A DNA stretch of 64,000 bases from the NCBI RefSeq assembly GCF_002245895.1, contig NZ_NPJZ01000001.1:62001-126000 (forward strand), written 5' to 3'. Position numbers and translations under genes: made by a program. Numbering within the stretch: position 1 is the first letter of the stretch; each line of letters starts with the position of its first letter. The notes beneath the pieces are model-generated. The model was not told the DNA's origin, did no database searches, and saw only the letters and a program-made list of their open reading frames with translations. The DNA comes from Rhodococcus sp. OK302 (GTDB lineage Bacteria > Actinomycetota > Actinomycetes > Mycobacteriales > Mycobacteriaceae). Below, piece by piece: positions 26,666-35,227 of this stretch.

Positions 26666-27340
26666 CTAGTCGAGTCCTTGCTCGATTGCGTAGCGCGTCA
26701 ATTCCACCCGGTTGGCCAACTGCAGTTTGCGGAGCGTGGCCTGTACATGGTTTTCGACGGTTCGATGGCTCAGGGAAAGCCGCGTCGCAATCTGCTTGGC
26801 ACTGAGGCCCTTTGCAACCAGTCGCAGTACCTCGGTCTCACGTTCGGTGAGCCTGGGAACCTCCGGTGCGCGGTCGTCAGCCGGGGCACTGGACATCCGC
26901 CGGTACTCGCCGAGAACCAGTCCGGCAAGGCCCGGGGTGAATACTGCCTGCCCGTTGTAGGTGGCTCGTACTGCGTCGAGCAGTTCCGCGACGGAGGCAC
27001 TTTTGACCAGGTAGCCGGATGCTCCGGCTTTGATCGCGTCGAGAACGTCGTCGCGTTCGGACGATGCTGACAGCACCAGAATCTTGCTGTTCGGCGAGAC
27101 TTCGAGCACTGCTGCGGTGGCCTCGGCCCCGTTTCCGTCTGTCAGGTGCATGTCCATGAGAACGACGTCCGGCTTGACGGCGGCTGCCCGATTGCGGGCG
27201 CGCTCGACACCGTCAGCGGTGGCTGTCACGGTGAACCCGGCTGATTCGAGGTCTCGGGACACTCCGTCTCGCCACATCGGATGATCGTCGACCACCATCA
27301 CGGAAACGCCCGCGACTCCGCCTTCTTCAGTCACTGTCAT
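26666..27340 (-). CDS. NarL/FixJ-type response regulator
   Basis: 224-aa response regulator. The receiver domain has the acidic pair in VMVVDDHPMWRDG, the phospho-acceptor Asp in VVLMDMHLTDGNG and the Lys in YLVKSAS. A LuxR-type helix-turn-helix follows (LTERETEVLRLVAKGLSAKQIA...SHRTVENHV). The ATG at 27340 lies 14 bp inside the 3' end of the histidine kinase gene, so translation is coupled; the longer frame upstream is shadow sequence. It pairs with the MacS-type kinase just upstream. Targets are unknown. Confidence 0.93.
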   Translation of the reverse strand: MTVTEEGGVAGVSVMVVDDHPMWRDGVSRDLESAGFTVTATADGVERARNRAAAVKPDVVLMDMHLTDGNGAEATAAVLEVSPNSKILVLSASSERDDVLDAIKAGASGYLVKSASVAELLDAVRATYNGQAVFTPGLAGLVLGEYRRMSSAPADDRAPEVPRLTERETEVLRLVAKGLSAKQIATRLSLSHRTVENHVQATLRKLQLANRVELTRYAIEQGLD

Positions 27341-28625
27341 CGCTCCCCTTCGGAACCTTGATCTCCCATTCGGTGCCCTCCCCGGGGCCGGTGTGCAGGG
27401 TTGCGGTGCCGCCGAGCGCCGCCACACGACCGAGAATGGACTTCGATACTCCCATGCGGCCTTCGGCTTCGGCGGCAGCCAAACGACCTGCCGGGATGCC
27501 AACGCCGTCGTCGCGGACGCTGACGATGACTTCGCCGGGCAGATCCTCGAGAAGTACGTACGCTTTGGCGCCAGGTCCGGCGTGGAGAGCCGTGTTGGAC
27601 AGGGCATTGTCGACGATTGCGGCCAGTTCGATTGCGCAGTCGCGACCGAGAACCACCGGGTGGGCGGGAGTGGAAACGGAAACGGTTGTGCTCGCCTGAG
27701 TGGTGAGCAGTGGAGCGAGGTCTACGCTCTGGCCACCGACGTCGGCGGTGACGCCGGAACTCTGCTCGGAGATGAGCATCCGCAACGCGACTTCCTGTTC
27801 CCCGGCCAGTTCGGCGAGTTCCGCGGCGCCGCCCCCGAGTTCAGCACCTCGTCTTCGAACCATCGCCAGAACTTGCAGAACTCCGTCGTGAACTTCTCGG
27901 GCAAGCCGTTCGCGTTCTTCGGTAGCAGCGATGAGACGCACCGCTTGTTCGAGTTGGAAATGGGCGCGTCTGGCGGTGGTGGTGGCCACGCCCAGCGCCA
28001 AACCCACCGAGACCAGGACCGGGGCTGTGGCGTCACGCCACAGATCGAGATTGATCTGGTCGCGAATGATCGCGCTCGCCGCGGAGATGAGAACGCCCGA
28101 CGCGATTCCGAGCCAGGGGCCACCGAGAATAGCCGCAGAAATCACCGCATTGGTCGCCCACAGTGTGGTGGGCAAGGTCTGGTGATTCTGGTACCACTCG
28201 GGGTCGGAGACGAGCCTCGTCGACGCCATCAATGCAATGACGACTACTTGATCGGTGAGCACGACGTAAGTGCGTATCCGACGTCGCCGCTGTATCTGAC
28301 GTTTGAGCGTACCGGTGTGCGGAACCGTTCCGCCGGCGAGCAATACCGCGGAGACTCCGGACCACACCGCCATCAGCGCGACAAAGAACCAGCTGAGACG
28401 TGAATTTGTGTAGTCCGAAGCCGACGCGAATTGATAGCTGATCGCGTAGATCAGTGTGACCAGCCGAAATGCCTGCGCGGCCCGCCACAGCGGCGCATCC
28501 GGATCGGTGTCTACTCCGGAAACGGTGGGCCGGTAGTGCAATCGCCGTCGGCCGGCAGGTTCAGGCAGCTCAGATTCAGGCTGTGCAGGTTCAGGCAGTT
28601 CAGGTTCAGTCATCGGGTGTGACAT
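27327..28625 (-). CDS. MacS-type sensor histidine kinase
   Basis: 432-aa sensor kinase. About six transmembrane helices between residues 50 and 205 form a MacS-like membrane sensor, followed by a HisKA_3 dimerisation helix with the phospho-His in REVHDGVLQV (near 240) and an HATPase with the N-box DNALSNTALHA and the G1 box DDGVGIP. The N-terminal tail has tandem PELPEPAQPE repeats (30-bp DNA repeat between 28555 and 28612). It overlaps the AI-2E gene by 20 bp and the response regulator by 14 bp, so all three form one operon. A signal at the membrane is expected; the ligand is unknown. ATG 28613 is an alternative start. Confidence 0.9.
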   Translation of the reverse strand: MSHPMTEPELPEPAQPESELPEPAGRRRLHYRPTVSGVDTDPDAPLWRAAQAFRLVTLIYAISYQFASASDYTNSRLSWFFVALMAVWSGVSAVLLAGGTVPHTGTLKRQIQRRRRIRTYVVLTDQVVVIALMASTRLVSDPEWYQNHQTLPTTLWATNAVISAAILGGPWLGIASGVLISAASAIIRDQINLDLWRDATAPVLVSVGLALGVATTTARRAHFQLEQAVRLIAATEERERLAREVHDGVLQVLAMVRRRGAELGGGAAELAELAGEQEVALRMLISEQSSGVTADVGGQSVDLAPLLTTQASTTVSVSTPAHPVVLGRDCAIELAAIVDNALSNTALHAGPGAKAYVLLEDLPGEVIVSVRDDGVGIPAGRLAAAEAEGRMGVSKSILGRVAALGGTATLHTGPGEGTEWEIKVPKGSDDSD

Positions 28626-29799
28626 CGCTCGGTGCGATCGGATTTTCGGTTCGCGGTTCGGTTCGCACTTCGTCGGGTTGCGCCGGGTAGAGGGGTGTCT
28701 CGGGATCTTCGACGTGCAGTTGCTCGTACACAGTCTCAGGGTCGTCTGCGAGCAACGAGCGAATTGCCGTGTTGAGGACGGCGACGATGGGTACTGCGAG
28801 GAGTCCGCCGACTATCCCGGCGAGGACGATGCCCGTGGTAATCGCGAGAACCACTGCCAATGGATGCAGTCGAACCGCTCGTCCGAGCAGCAACGGCTGC
28901 ATGACGTGCGCTTCGAGTTGCATCACGCCGATGATGATGCCGAGCACGATCAGGGCGGTCAGGAGTCCCTTCGTGACCAGGGCAACGAGAACTGCGAGAA
29001 AGCCTGTGAGAAAGGCGCCGATAATCGGGATGAACGCGCCGACGAACACCAGCGAAGCCAAGGGCATGGCCAGCGGAACACCGAGGATGACCAGGCCCAA
29101 ACCGATTCCGATGGCGTCCGCAGCGGCAACTGCAACTGTCGCGCGTACGTATCCGATAAGCGATCCGAAGCCGGCGGACCCGGCGATCCGTACTCGGCGT
29201 CTGGAATCACGCGGAACGATCCTGGTGACGAATCCCCAGATCTGATCGCCGCCGTACAGGAAGAAGATGAGAGTGAAGAGGGTCAGGAAGGCACCGGTGA
29301 ATATCTCACCGATGACGGTTGCCGTGGTCAGGGCGCCGCTGGTCAGTTCTTCACGATTGGACTGCACCGACTTCACGATGGAATCGCCGGCCTGCCGAAT
29401 CTGATCTTCACTGAAATGGAGCGGGCCGCTGGTCAGCCAGTTCTGGATCTGGGTGACGCTGGCGGCAAATTGGTCGGTGAGCTGTGGCAGTCCGTCGATG
29501 AACTGCGCGACGACAAAGGCCAAGATTCCGGCGACAATTCCGATCGCGCCGAGCAGTACGAGGATTACCGCTGCGGATCGCGGTACACCCCACGCCTGCA
29601 AGCGGTCCACCAACGGCACCAGCAGCGCCGACGCCAGGAGCGCCAGTCCCACCGGAATGAGCACTGTCTCGAGTCGCAATACTACGTAGGCGAGGACGGC
29701 CAAGCCCGCGAAGATCATGATGAGGCGCCATGACCATTCGGCGGCGATGCGCACGCCGGGATGCACTGCCTGGGCGTCGGCGCTGATGGGCTTTCTCAT
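28606..29799 (-). CDS. AI-2E family transporter
   Basis: 397-aa PF01594 membrane protein with eight predicted helices; the central extracytoplasmic region lies near 105-165. The family includes TqsA and exporters of small molecules or Na+/H+ antiporters, so the cargo cannot be assigned. The C-terminal tail is hydrophilic (DDPETVYEQLHVEDPE). ATG 29799 is chosen because the preceding 41 codons are Arg/Cys-rich and not membrane-protein-like. It is first in the operon with the histidine kinase and response regulator; it occupies the position of Rv0205. Divergent from the adenylate cyclase across 155 bp with no obvious feature except the cyclase promoter. Confidence 0.85.
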   Translation of the reverse strand: MRKPISADAQAVHPGVRIAAEWSWRLIMIFAGLAVLAYVVLRLETVLIPVGLALLASALLVPLVDRLQAWGVPRSAAVILVLLGAIGIVAGILAFVVAQFIDGLPQLTDQFAASVTQIQNWLTSGPLHFSEDQIRQAGDSIVKSVQSNREELTSGALTTATVIGEIFTGAFLTLFTLIFFLYGGDQIWGFVTRIVPRDSRRRVRIAGSAGFGSLIGYVRATVAVAAADAIGIGLGLVILGVPLAMPLASLVFVGAFIPIIGAFLTGFLAVLVALVTKGLLTALIVLGIIIGVMQLEAHVMQPLLLGRAVRLHPLAVVLAITTGIVLAGIVGGLLAVPIVAVLNTAIRSLLADDPETVYEQLHVEDPETPLYPAQPDEVRTEPRTENPIAPSDVTPDD

Positions 29800-29954
29800 A
29801 CCCGCTCGGACTCGCTCAGACCGAAATCCCCGTCCGCATTCCCCACATTTGCGTTCACATCGGGAGCCTAACTCTCTATGCCGACAAGCGAGGGAGGACG
29901 CAAAATCGGACGCGCATACCAACAGTTCGACCCCAGCCAGCTAAATTGAACGCT

Positions 29955-31490
29955 GTGCGGGCCTCATACAGAGCGATAGCGGTGACGATCCGCAGTCGAT
30001 GGCCCATCTATATGCTCTCGATGCTCGCGGCCAATTTGCTCGGTGCAGTACTGGTTTTTGCGTTCGTCCGGTACGGCGTGCCCATCCAGGAGTCCGACTC
30101 GATCGTCGCCAAGCATGTCCGTAACTTTGCGATATTCGGGATCTACCTCGCGTTTGCGGGAGTTGTCAGTCTGACTGCGGCGGCGATGATGCTCCGCAAG
30201 GTCATTCGGTGGCGATTGCGCGGCGGGCCGCCGACACGCAGTGAGCAGATGGCAGCGCTGCATGCCCCGCTCCGGCAGGCGATCGTCCACCTTGTTCTCT
30301 GGGTCCTCGGCGGCGTCATCTTCGTGCTGCTGACCATCAACGAGGTACCCGGATTGGCTATCGCGGTGGTCGTCACCGTGTGCATGGCTGCGACCACGAC
30401 CTTCGGATTCACGTACATGCTCGGCGAGCGGATCCTGCGACCCGTCGCGGCCCAAGCTCTCAGCGAAGGCGAATTCGACCGGACGATGGCTCCGGGCGTC
30501 GGCACCCGCCTGGCGATGACGTGGGGGCTGGGCACGCTCATGCCCGTCGCCGGCATCATCCTGCTCTGCGCCACTCAACTCAGCAGCGACTTCGATTTCG
30601 CGCCCGACTCGTTGGCCTGGACAATCCTGTTGATCTCGATCATGGCGATCGTGCAGGCTCTTGCGCTGTCCATGTTGACTTCCAGTCAGATCTCCGACCC
30701 CATCCGCCAGCTTCGACGGGCCATCGAGCGGGTCCAGCGCGGTGCCACCGACGTTCGTGTCGAGGTGTTCGACGGCAGTGAGATCGGGCGTCTGCAGGTC
30801 GGGTTCAACCGGATGATGAAGGAATCCGACGAGCGGAGGCTGCTCCGGCAATTGTTCGGTCAGCATGTCGGTGAAGACGTTGCTCGACGCGCTTTGCAGT
30901 TCGGTACCGAACTCGGCGGCGAAACACGATTTGTTGCAGTCCTCTTTGTCGACATGGTCGGGTCGACGGGTGCTGCGGCCGAGCGTCCGCCTGGCGAAGT
31001 AGTCGAACTGCTCAACGAGTTCTTCCGGGTTGTGGTCGACGTGATCGACCGTCACAACGGGTTCGTGAACAAGTTCATGGGAGATGCGGCGCTCGCCATC
31101 TTCGGCGCTCCCCTCGACCGCCCGGATGCGCCTACCGCTGCCCTTGCCGCGGCCCGCGAACTGCGCTTCAAGCTCGATGAAATCACCGGTCTGGACGTAG
31201 GGATCGGTGTGAGTGCGGGGTTGGCGGTCGCTGGAAATATCGGTGCGGCGGAGCGCTTCGAGTACACGGTGATCGGTGATCCGGTGAACGAGGCTTCGCG
31301 TCTGACGGAGCTTGCGAAGTTCCGTCCCAGCCGAGTTCTCGCGTCGACGAGCGCACTGTACTTCGCTGATGAGGAAGAACAGGCGCAGTGGGAACTGGGC
31401 GAGCAGGTCCAGCTTCGCGGGCGCCGGCGGCTCACCCATCTGGCCTGGCCGGAAAAGTATCCTGAGGTCGATCCCGAACCGATTGGTTAG
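29955..31490 (+). CDS. Membrane-bound class III adenylate cyclase with HAMP domain
   Basis: 511-aa enzyme making cAMP from ATP. Six helices (residues 1-255) and a HAMP domain (about 235-290) precede the catalytic domain. Metal aspartates are D333 (FVDMVGST) and D377 (KFMGDAAL); the purine-specifying pair is K373 and D442; the transition-state pair is N445 and R449 (NEASR). All catalytic residues are present, so it should be an active adenylate cyclase of the Rv1318c-1320c/Rv3645 type. The GTG start is preceded at 7 nt by TAAATT (29942-29947), indicating a leaderless mRNA; a TTG three codons earlier is the alternative. Confidence 0.92.
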   Translation: MRASYRAIAVTIRSRWPIYMLSMLAANLLGAVLVFAFVRYGVPIQESDSIVAKHVRNFAIFGIYLAFAGVVSLTAAAMMLRKVIRWRLRGGPPTRSEQMAALHAPLRQAIVHLVLWVLGGVIFVLLTINEVPGLAIAVVVTVCMAATTTFGFTYMLGERILRPVAAQALSEGEFDRTMAPGVGTRLAMTWGLGTLMPVAGIILLCATQLSSDFDFAPDSLAWTILLISIMAIVQALALSMLTSSQISDPIRQLRRAIERVQRGATDVRVEVFDGSEIGRLQVGFNRMMKESDERRLLRQLFGQHVGEDVARRALQFGTELGGETRFVAVLFVDMVGSTGAAAERPPGEVVELLNEFFRVVVDVIDRHNGFVNKFMGDAALAIFGAPLDRPDAPTAALAAARELRFKLDEITGLDVGIGVSAGLAVAGNIGAAERFEYTVIGDPVNEASRLTELAKFRPSRVLASTSALYFADEEEQAQWELGEQVQLRGRRRLTHLAWPEKYPEVDPEPIG

Positions 31491-31499
31491 GCTGAGTCA

Positions 31500-32582
31500 A
31501 TGGCTCAGCCTGGAAATACCCCGCCCAAGGCCGCATCCGGCCGGGTCAGAGGGCGCTTCTGGTGGCTGAAATACGTCGTCGGTCTGGCCTTGATCGCTCT
31601 GCTGATTGTCGAGGGAACCATCCTTTGGCCCAAGCTCAGTGAATCGTGGCGCACGCTGACGGAAATCCATTGGGGTTGGGTTGCGGCGTGCGTCGGCGCA
31701 CAGGCTTTGTCGCTGAGCGGTTACGCATCGGTTCAGCAGAGACTCCTCAATGCTGCCGGGGTGGTGGCCGGGCACGCCCGGAACCTCTCGGTCATCTACG
31801 CGAGTACCGCGATGGCGCTGACGTTGCCCGCGGGGCAGGTGTTCTCCACGGCCTTCACGTACAAACAGACCCGCAAGTGGGGTGCGACGCCGGTAGTCGC
31901 CTCGTGGCAGTTGGCGATGTGTGGTGTGATCGCAGCTGCGACGCTGGCTCTTCTCGGCGCCACCGGTGCATTGGCTTTCGGCACCAAGGTCAGCCCGATC
32001 ACGATGACCATCTCGATGATCGGTGTAGCTCTCATATTTTTCGGTCTGCGGTACATCGCGCAGAACCCCGGCAGTATCGAGCGCGTCGGACATTGGGTTC
32101 TTGCCCGATACAACAACTTTCGCGAGAACCCGGCAGACCGTGGAATGGCGCGTTGGTCCGAGATTCTCACTCAACTGGATTCGGTGGAACTGAGCCGCAC
32201 CGATACCGTCGTCGCTTTCGGATGGTCGGCAATCCATCGTGTTGCCGACGTGGCGTGCCTCGGATTCGCATGCTGGGCCGTTGGTGCGCAACCCTCGTTT
32301 GCCGGGCTGCTGATCGCTTTTGCGGCAGCCAAGGCGGTGGGAAGTATTCCGCTGATGCCCGGCGGCCTGGGCTACGTGGACGCTGCATTGATCACGGCGC
32401 TCACCATCGCCGGAGCCACCGGCGCGCAGGCAATCGCGTCCGTATTCGTCTACCGCATGGTGAGTTTCGTGCTGGTGGTTATCGTCGGATGGATTGTCTT
32501 CCTGATTTCTTTCCGCGCAACTCGTCACGACGACGCCGAGATGGCTATCGAGTTCGAGCGTCGCCAACAACCGGGCGCTTAG
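31500..32582 (+). CDS. Lysylphosphatidylglycerol synthase TM-region (UPF0104) protein
   Basis: 360-aa membrane protein with about eight helices, matching the flippase-like part of LPG synthases (PF03706, AglD/YbhN type) but lacking the aminoacyl-transfer domain. Typical features are the N-terminal WLKYVVGLALIALL helix and the conserved late segment SIPLMPGGLGYVDAAL. It may flip a lipid or polyprenyl-linked sugar. It starts 9 bp after the cyclase stop, and TAGGCT (31488-31493), 6 nt before the ATG, overlaps that stop codon, so it may have its own leaderless promoter as well as read-through. Confidence 0.8.
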   Translation: MAQPGNTPPKAASGRVRGRFWWLKYVVGLALIALLIVEGTILWPKLSESWRTLTEIHWGWVAACVGAQALSLSGYASVQQRLLNAAGVVAGHARNLSVIYASTAMALTLPAGQVFSTAFTYKQTRKWGATPVVASWQLAMCGVIAAATLALLGATGALAFGTKVSPITMTISMIGVALIFFGLRYIAQNPGSIERVGHWVLARYNNFRENPADRGMARWSEILTQLDSVELSRTDTVVAFGWSAIHRVADVACLGFACWAVGAQPSFAGLLIAFAAAKAVGSIPLMPGGLGYVDAALITALTIAGATGAQAIASVFVYRMVSFVLVVIVGWIVFLISFRATRHDDAEMAIEFERRQQPGA

Positions 32583-32653
32583 CCGCAAACGTAATAATCC
32601 ACACCGTGTGATGCAAGCCACTCTGGGTTGCGGAAGAAATCCCGAGGGTTCAT

Positions 32654-32685
32654 AGTTGAACCAACAAGCAATTGAACATTCAACT
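32654..32685. promoter_or_regulatory. Palindromic operator candidates before yceI
   Basis: TTGAACATTCAA (32672-32683) is a near-perfect palindrome of the MarR half-site type. AGTTGAA (32654-32660) and TTCAACT (32679-32685) form a second, larger inverted repeat. AT-rich taattat follows directly, as a -10-like region, just before the ribosome site. A MarR- or TetR-type regulator could act here. Confidence 0.4.
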
Positions 32686-32703
32686 AATTATCGAGGAGCT
32701 TCG

Positions 32704-33258
32704 ATGACCACCGCCACCACCACCTTGCCCGCATTGACCGCCGGAACCTGGGTCATCGACCCCACTCACTCGGCCGTCGCTTTCTCGGTTCGCCACCTCA
32801 TGGTCTCCAAGGTTCGCGGAACGTTCGACGAGTTCTCCGGAACCGTCACGGTCGCCGAGGACGGCACGCCTTCCGCCGAGGCCGAGATCTCCGTCGACTC
32901 CATCAACACCAAGAACGAGCAGCGCGACGGCCACATCAAGTCCGCTGACTTCTTCGACGTCGAAAAGTTCCCGAAGGCAATCTTCAAGTCCACCGCAGTG
33001 CGCGCCAAGGGCAGCGACTTCGTCCTCGCCGGCGACTTCACACTCCACGGTGTAACCCGCCAGATCGAAATGAACCTCGAGTTCAACGGCGTCAACCCGG
33101 GCATGGGCAACGGCCCGGTTGCCGGCTTCGAAGCCACCACCGTCATCAGCCGCAAGGACTTCGACATCTCCCTCGAGATGCCCCTCGAAGGCGGCGGAAC
33201 GGTTGTCGGCGACAAGATCACCCTGACCCTCGAGATCGAGGCTGCTCTGCAGGCTTAA
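32704..33258 (+). CDS. YceI-family lipid/isoprenoid-binding protein
   Basis: 184-aa YceI protein with a lipocalin-like beta-barrel that binds polyisoprenoids. Starts TWVIDPTHSAVAFSVRHLMVSKVRG, the family hallmark, and later has SADFFDVEKFP and DFTLHGVTR. There is no signal peptide, so this is a cytoplasmic version. The ATG at 32704 follows GAGGAGCTTCG. It is a single-gene unit, with a palindromic operator candidate upstream and a 21-bp-arm palindrome downstream. A role in oxidative or lipid stress is suggested for the family, not shown here. Confidence 0.93.
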   Translation: MTTATTTLPALTAGTWVIDPTHSAVAFSVRHLMVSKVRGTFDEFSGTVTVAEDGTPSAEAEISVDSINTKNEQRDGHIKSADFFDVEKFPKAIFKSTAVRAKGSDFVLAGDFTLHGVTRQIEMNLEFNGVNPGMGNGPVAGFEATTVISRKDFDISLEMPLEGGGTVVGDKITLTLEIEAALQA

Positions 33259-33269
33259 GGCCTTCGCCC

Positions 33270-33313
33270 CTGTGCGCCTTTATTAACCGCCCGCGGTTAA
33301 TAAAGGCGCACAG
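33270..33313. terminator. Perfect 21-bp-arm palindrome after yceI
   Basis: Two perfect 21-bp arms (left arm starts ctgtgcgcctttattaacc) separated by only cc (33291-33292). It begins 11 bp after the yceI stop and ends just before the next gene. It could terminate yceI transcription. The arm resembles the 80-nt repeat in style (gtgcgcct vs gtgagcac) but is a different sequence. The tip would be too tight to pair fully. Confidence 0.55.
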
Positions 33314-33329
33314 TCGTATGGTTGACGGC

Positions 33330-33707
33330 GTGAAGAAGCACACGCTCCCCCTCCTGATCGACGCCGTAATCGTGATCGTGTTCTGCGCAATCGGCCGTCG
33401 TACCCACGACGAAGCGAATGCGCTCGCCGGGTTGACGATGACTGCCTGGCCCTTCCTTACCGGCTTGGTCATCGGTTGGTCCGGCACGCTCGCGCTCTAC
33501 CGCGACAAGTTCGACGCCACTCTCCTGATCCCTACCGGCGTGGTCGTGTGGCTCTCCACCCTCGTCTTCGGAATGCTGCTTCGAGTTCTCAGCGGTCAGG
33601 GCACGCAGTTCAGTTTCATCGTGGTGGCCACGCTCTTCCTCGGCGCCTTCATTCTCGGTTGGCGCGCTCTGCTGCCGGTGGTCGCAAAAATTCGCGCCCG
33701 GCCGTAA
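33330..33707 (+). CDS. DUF3054 membrane protein
   Basis: 125-aa protein with four predicted helices, matching DUF3054 (conserved GRRTHDE near residue 23 between helices 1 and 2). Function unknown. The GTG at 33330 is chosen because TATGGT (33317-33322) ends 7 nt upstream and the protein then begins with a short basic KKH before helix 1, as in the family; ATG 33318 adds four residues. It is followed after 47 bp by the peptide transporter, which may have its own promoter. Confidence 0.75.
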   Translation: MKKHTLPLLIDAVIVIVFCAIGRRTHDEANALAGLTMTAWPFLTGLVIGWSGTLALYRDKFDATLLIPTGVVVWLSTLVFGMLLRVLSGQGTQFSFIVVATLFLGAFILGWRALLPVVAKIRARP

Positions 33708-33754
33708 CCGTGTCGACGGTCCCGAAATGTCCGTAGAAGTAGGACACTTTTCGG

Positions 33755-35227
33755 ATGAGCAACACCACGGAGCCGGTCGAACGTAGCGAAAAAGAAGACC
33801 GAGGGTTCTTCGGCCAGCCATTTGCGCTGGCCAACCTCTTCGGTGTGGAGATGTGGGAGAGATTCTCCTTCTACGGGATGCAAGGCATCCTGATCTACTA
33901 CTTGTACTACAGCGTCAGCGACGGCGGCCTCGGCATCAGCCAGGCCGCCGCGACCAGCATTGTCGGCGCCTACGGCGGCACCGTCTATCTGTCCACGATT
34001 CTGGGCGCCTGGGTTGCAGACCGCCTGCTCGGCTCCGAACGGACCCTGTTCTACAGCGCTTCGCTGATCATGGCCGGCCACCTCGCGCTAGCGGTGTTCC
34101 CGGGCTTATGGGGTGTGGGCATCGGCCTGGTCATGGTCGCGTTCGGCAGTGGCGGGCTCAAGGCAAACGCAACATCTCTGGTCGGAGATCTGTACTCCGA
34201 GAAGGACGAACGTCGCGACGCCGGATTCTCCATCTTCTACATGGGAATCAATATCGGCGGACTGGTCGGTCCGCTGCTGACCGGCGCGGTGCAGAAGGAG
34301 TGGGGATTCCATGCCGGATTCGCCCTCGCCGCCGTCGGCATGGCACTGGGCCTGATTCAGTACACCTTGGGCCGCAAGCACCTTCGCGGTATCGGTGAAG
34401 TCCCGGGCAATCCGCTCCCGCCGGAGAAGCGTCCGGTCTACATCGGTATCGGCATCGTTGCGATCATCGTGGTGTCCATCGCGTCGATCACCGGGCTGAT
34501 CCGAGCGGACAACATGTCCGACATCGTGGTCGGCTTGACCATCATTGCGTCGGTCGGGTACTTCCTGCTCATGCTGACCAGCAAGAACATCACGAAGGTC
34601 GAACGCAGTCGAGTATTCGCGTTCATTCCGATGTTCATTGCCAGCGCGGCCTTCTGGTCGCTGTTCCAGCAACAGTTCACCACCGTGCCCGTCATCTCGG
34701 ACAAACTGTTGGACCGCAACCTCTTCGGTTGGGATTTTCCGCCGACCTGGGTGCAATCCATCAACCCGGTGTTCATCATCATCTTCGCCGGTGTCTTTGC
34801 AGCGATGTGGACCAAACTCGGGCCACGCCAACCGTCGTCGCCCATCAAGTTCGCAATCGGTACCGGCATCATGGGTCTGGCATTTCTGGCCTTCATCCCC
34901 ATCACCGGCGGTGGACCGAACAGCGCGCCACTCCTCGGACTGGCGGGAGTGCTCCTGCTCTTCACCTTCGCGGAACTGTTCCTCTCCCCCGTTGGTCTTT
35001 CTCTCGCAACCAAACTCGCGCCGGAGCATTTCCACACCCAGATGGTCGCGTTGTTCTTCCTGTCCGTTGCGTTGGGCACTTCGATGGCGGGAACTTTGGC
35101 GGGCTACTTCGACATCGACGACAGCAAGCCGTTCTTCCTGGTCATCGGATTCACGTCGATCGGAATCGGAGTCATTCTCGCGGTCGCGTCGCCGTGGATC
35201 AAGAAGCTGATGCAGGGCGTGCAGTAG
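33755..35227 (+). CDS. POT/PTR-family proton-coupled peptide transporter
   Basis: 490-aa MFS transporter of the POT (PTR2) family importing di- and tripeptides with protons. The helix 1 motif EMWERFSFYGMQ is the family ExxERFxYYG signature; GGLKANATSLVGDLYSEKDERRDAGFSIFYMGINIGG contains the second PTR2 signature. About 14 helices, as in bacterial DtpT proteins with two extra central helices. A small inverted repeat TGTCC/GGACA lies just upstream of the start. Its stop (TAG 35225-35227) abuts the stop of the convergent TSUP gene with zero spacing, leaving no room for a terminator between them. Confidence 0.92.
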   Translation: MSNTTEPVERSEKEDRGFFGQPFALANLFGVEMWERFSFYGMQGILIYYLYYSVSDGGLGISQAAATSIVGAYGGTVYLSTILGAWVADRLLGSERTLFYSASLIMAGHLALAVFPGLWGVGIGLVMVAFGSGGLKANATSLVGDLYSEKDERRDAGFSIFYMGINIGGLVGPLLTGAVQKEWGFHAGFALAAVGMALGLIQYTLGRKHLRGIGEVPGNPLPPEKRPVYIGIGIVAIIVVSIASITGLIRADNMSDIVVGLTIIASVGYFLLMLTSKNITKVERSRVFAFIPMFIASAAFWSLFQQQFTTVPVISDKLLDRNLFGWDFPPTWVQSINPVFIIIFAGVFAAMWTKLGPRQPSSPIKFAIGTGIMGLAFLAFIPITGGGPNSAPLLGLAGVLLLFTFAELFLSPVGLSLATKLAPEHFHTQMVALFFLSVALGTSMAGTLAGYFDIDDSKPFFLVIGFTSIGIGVILAVASPWIKKLMQGVQ

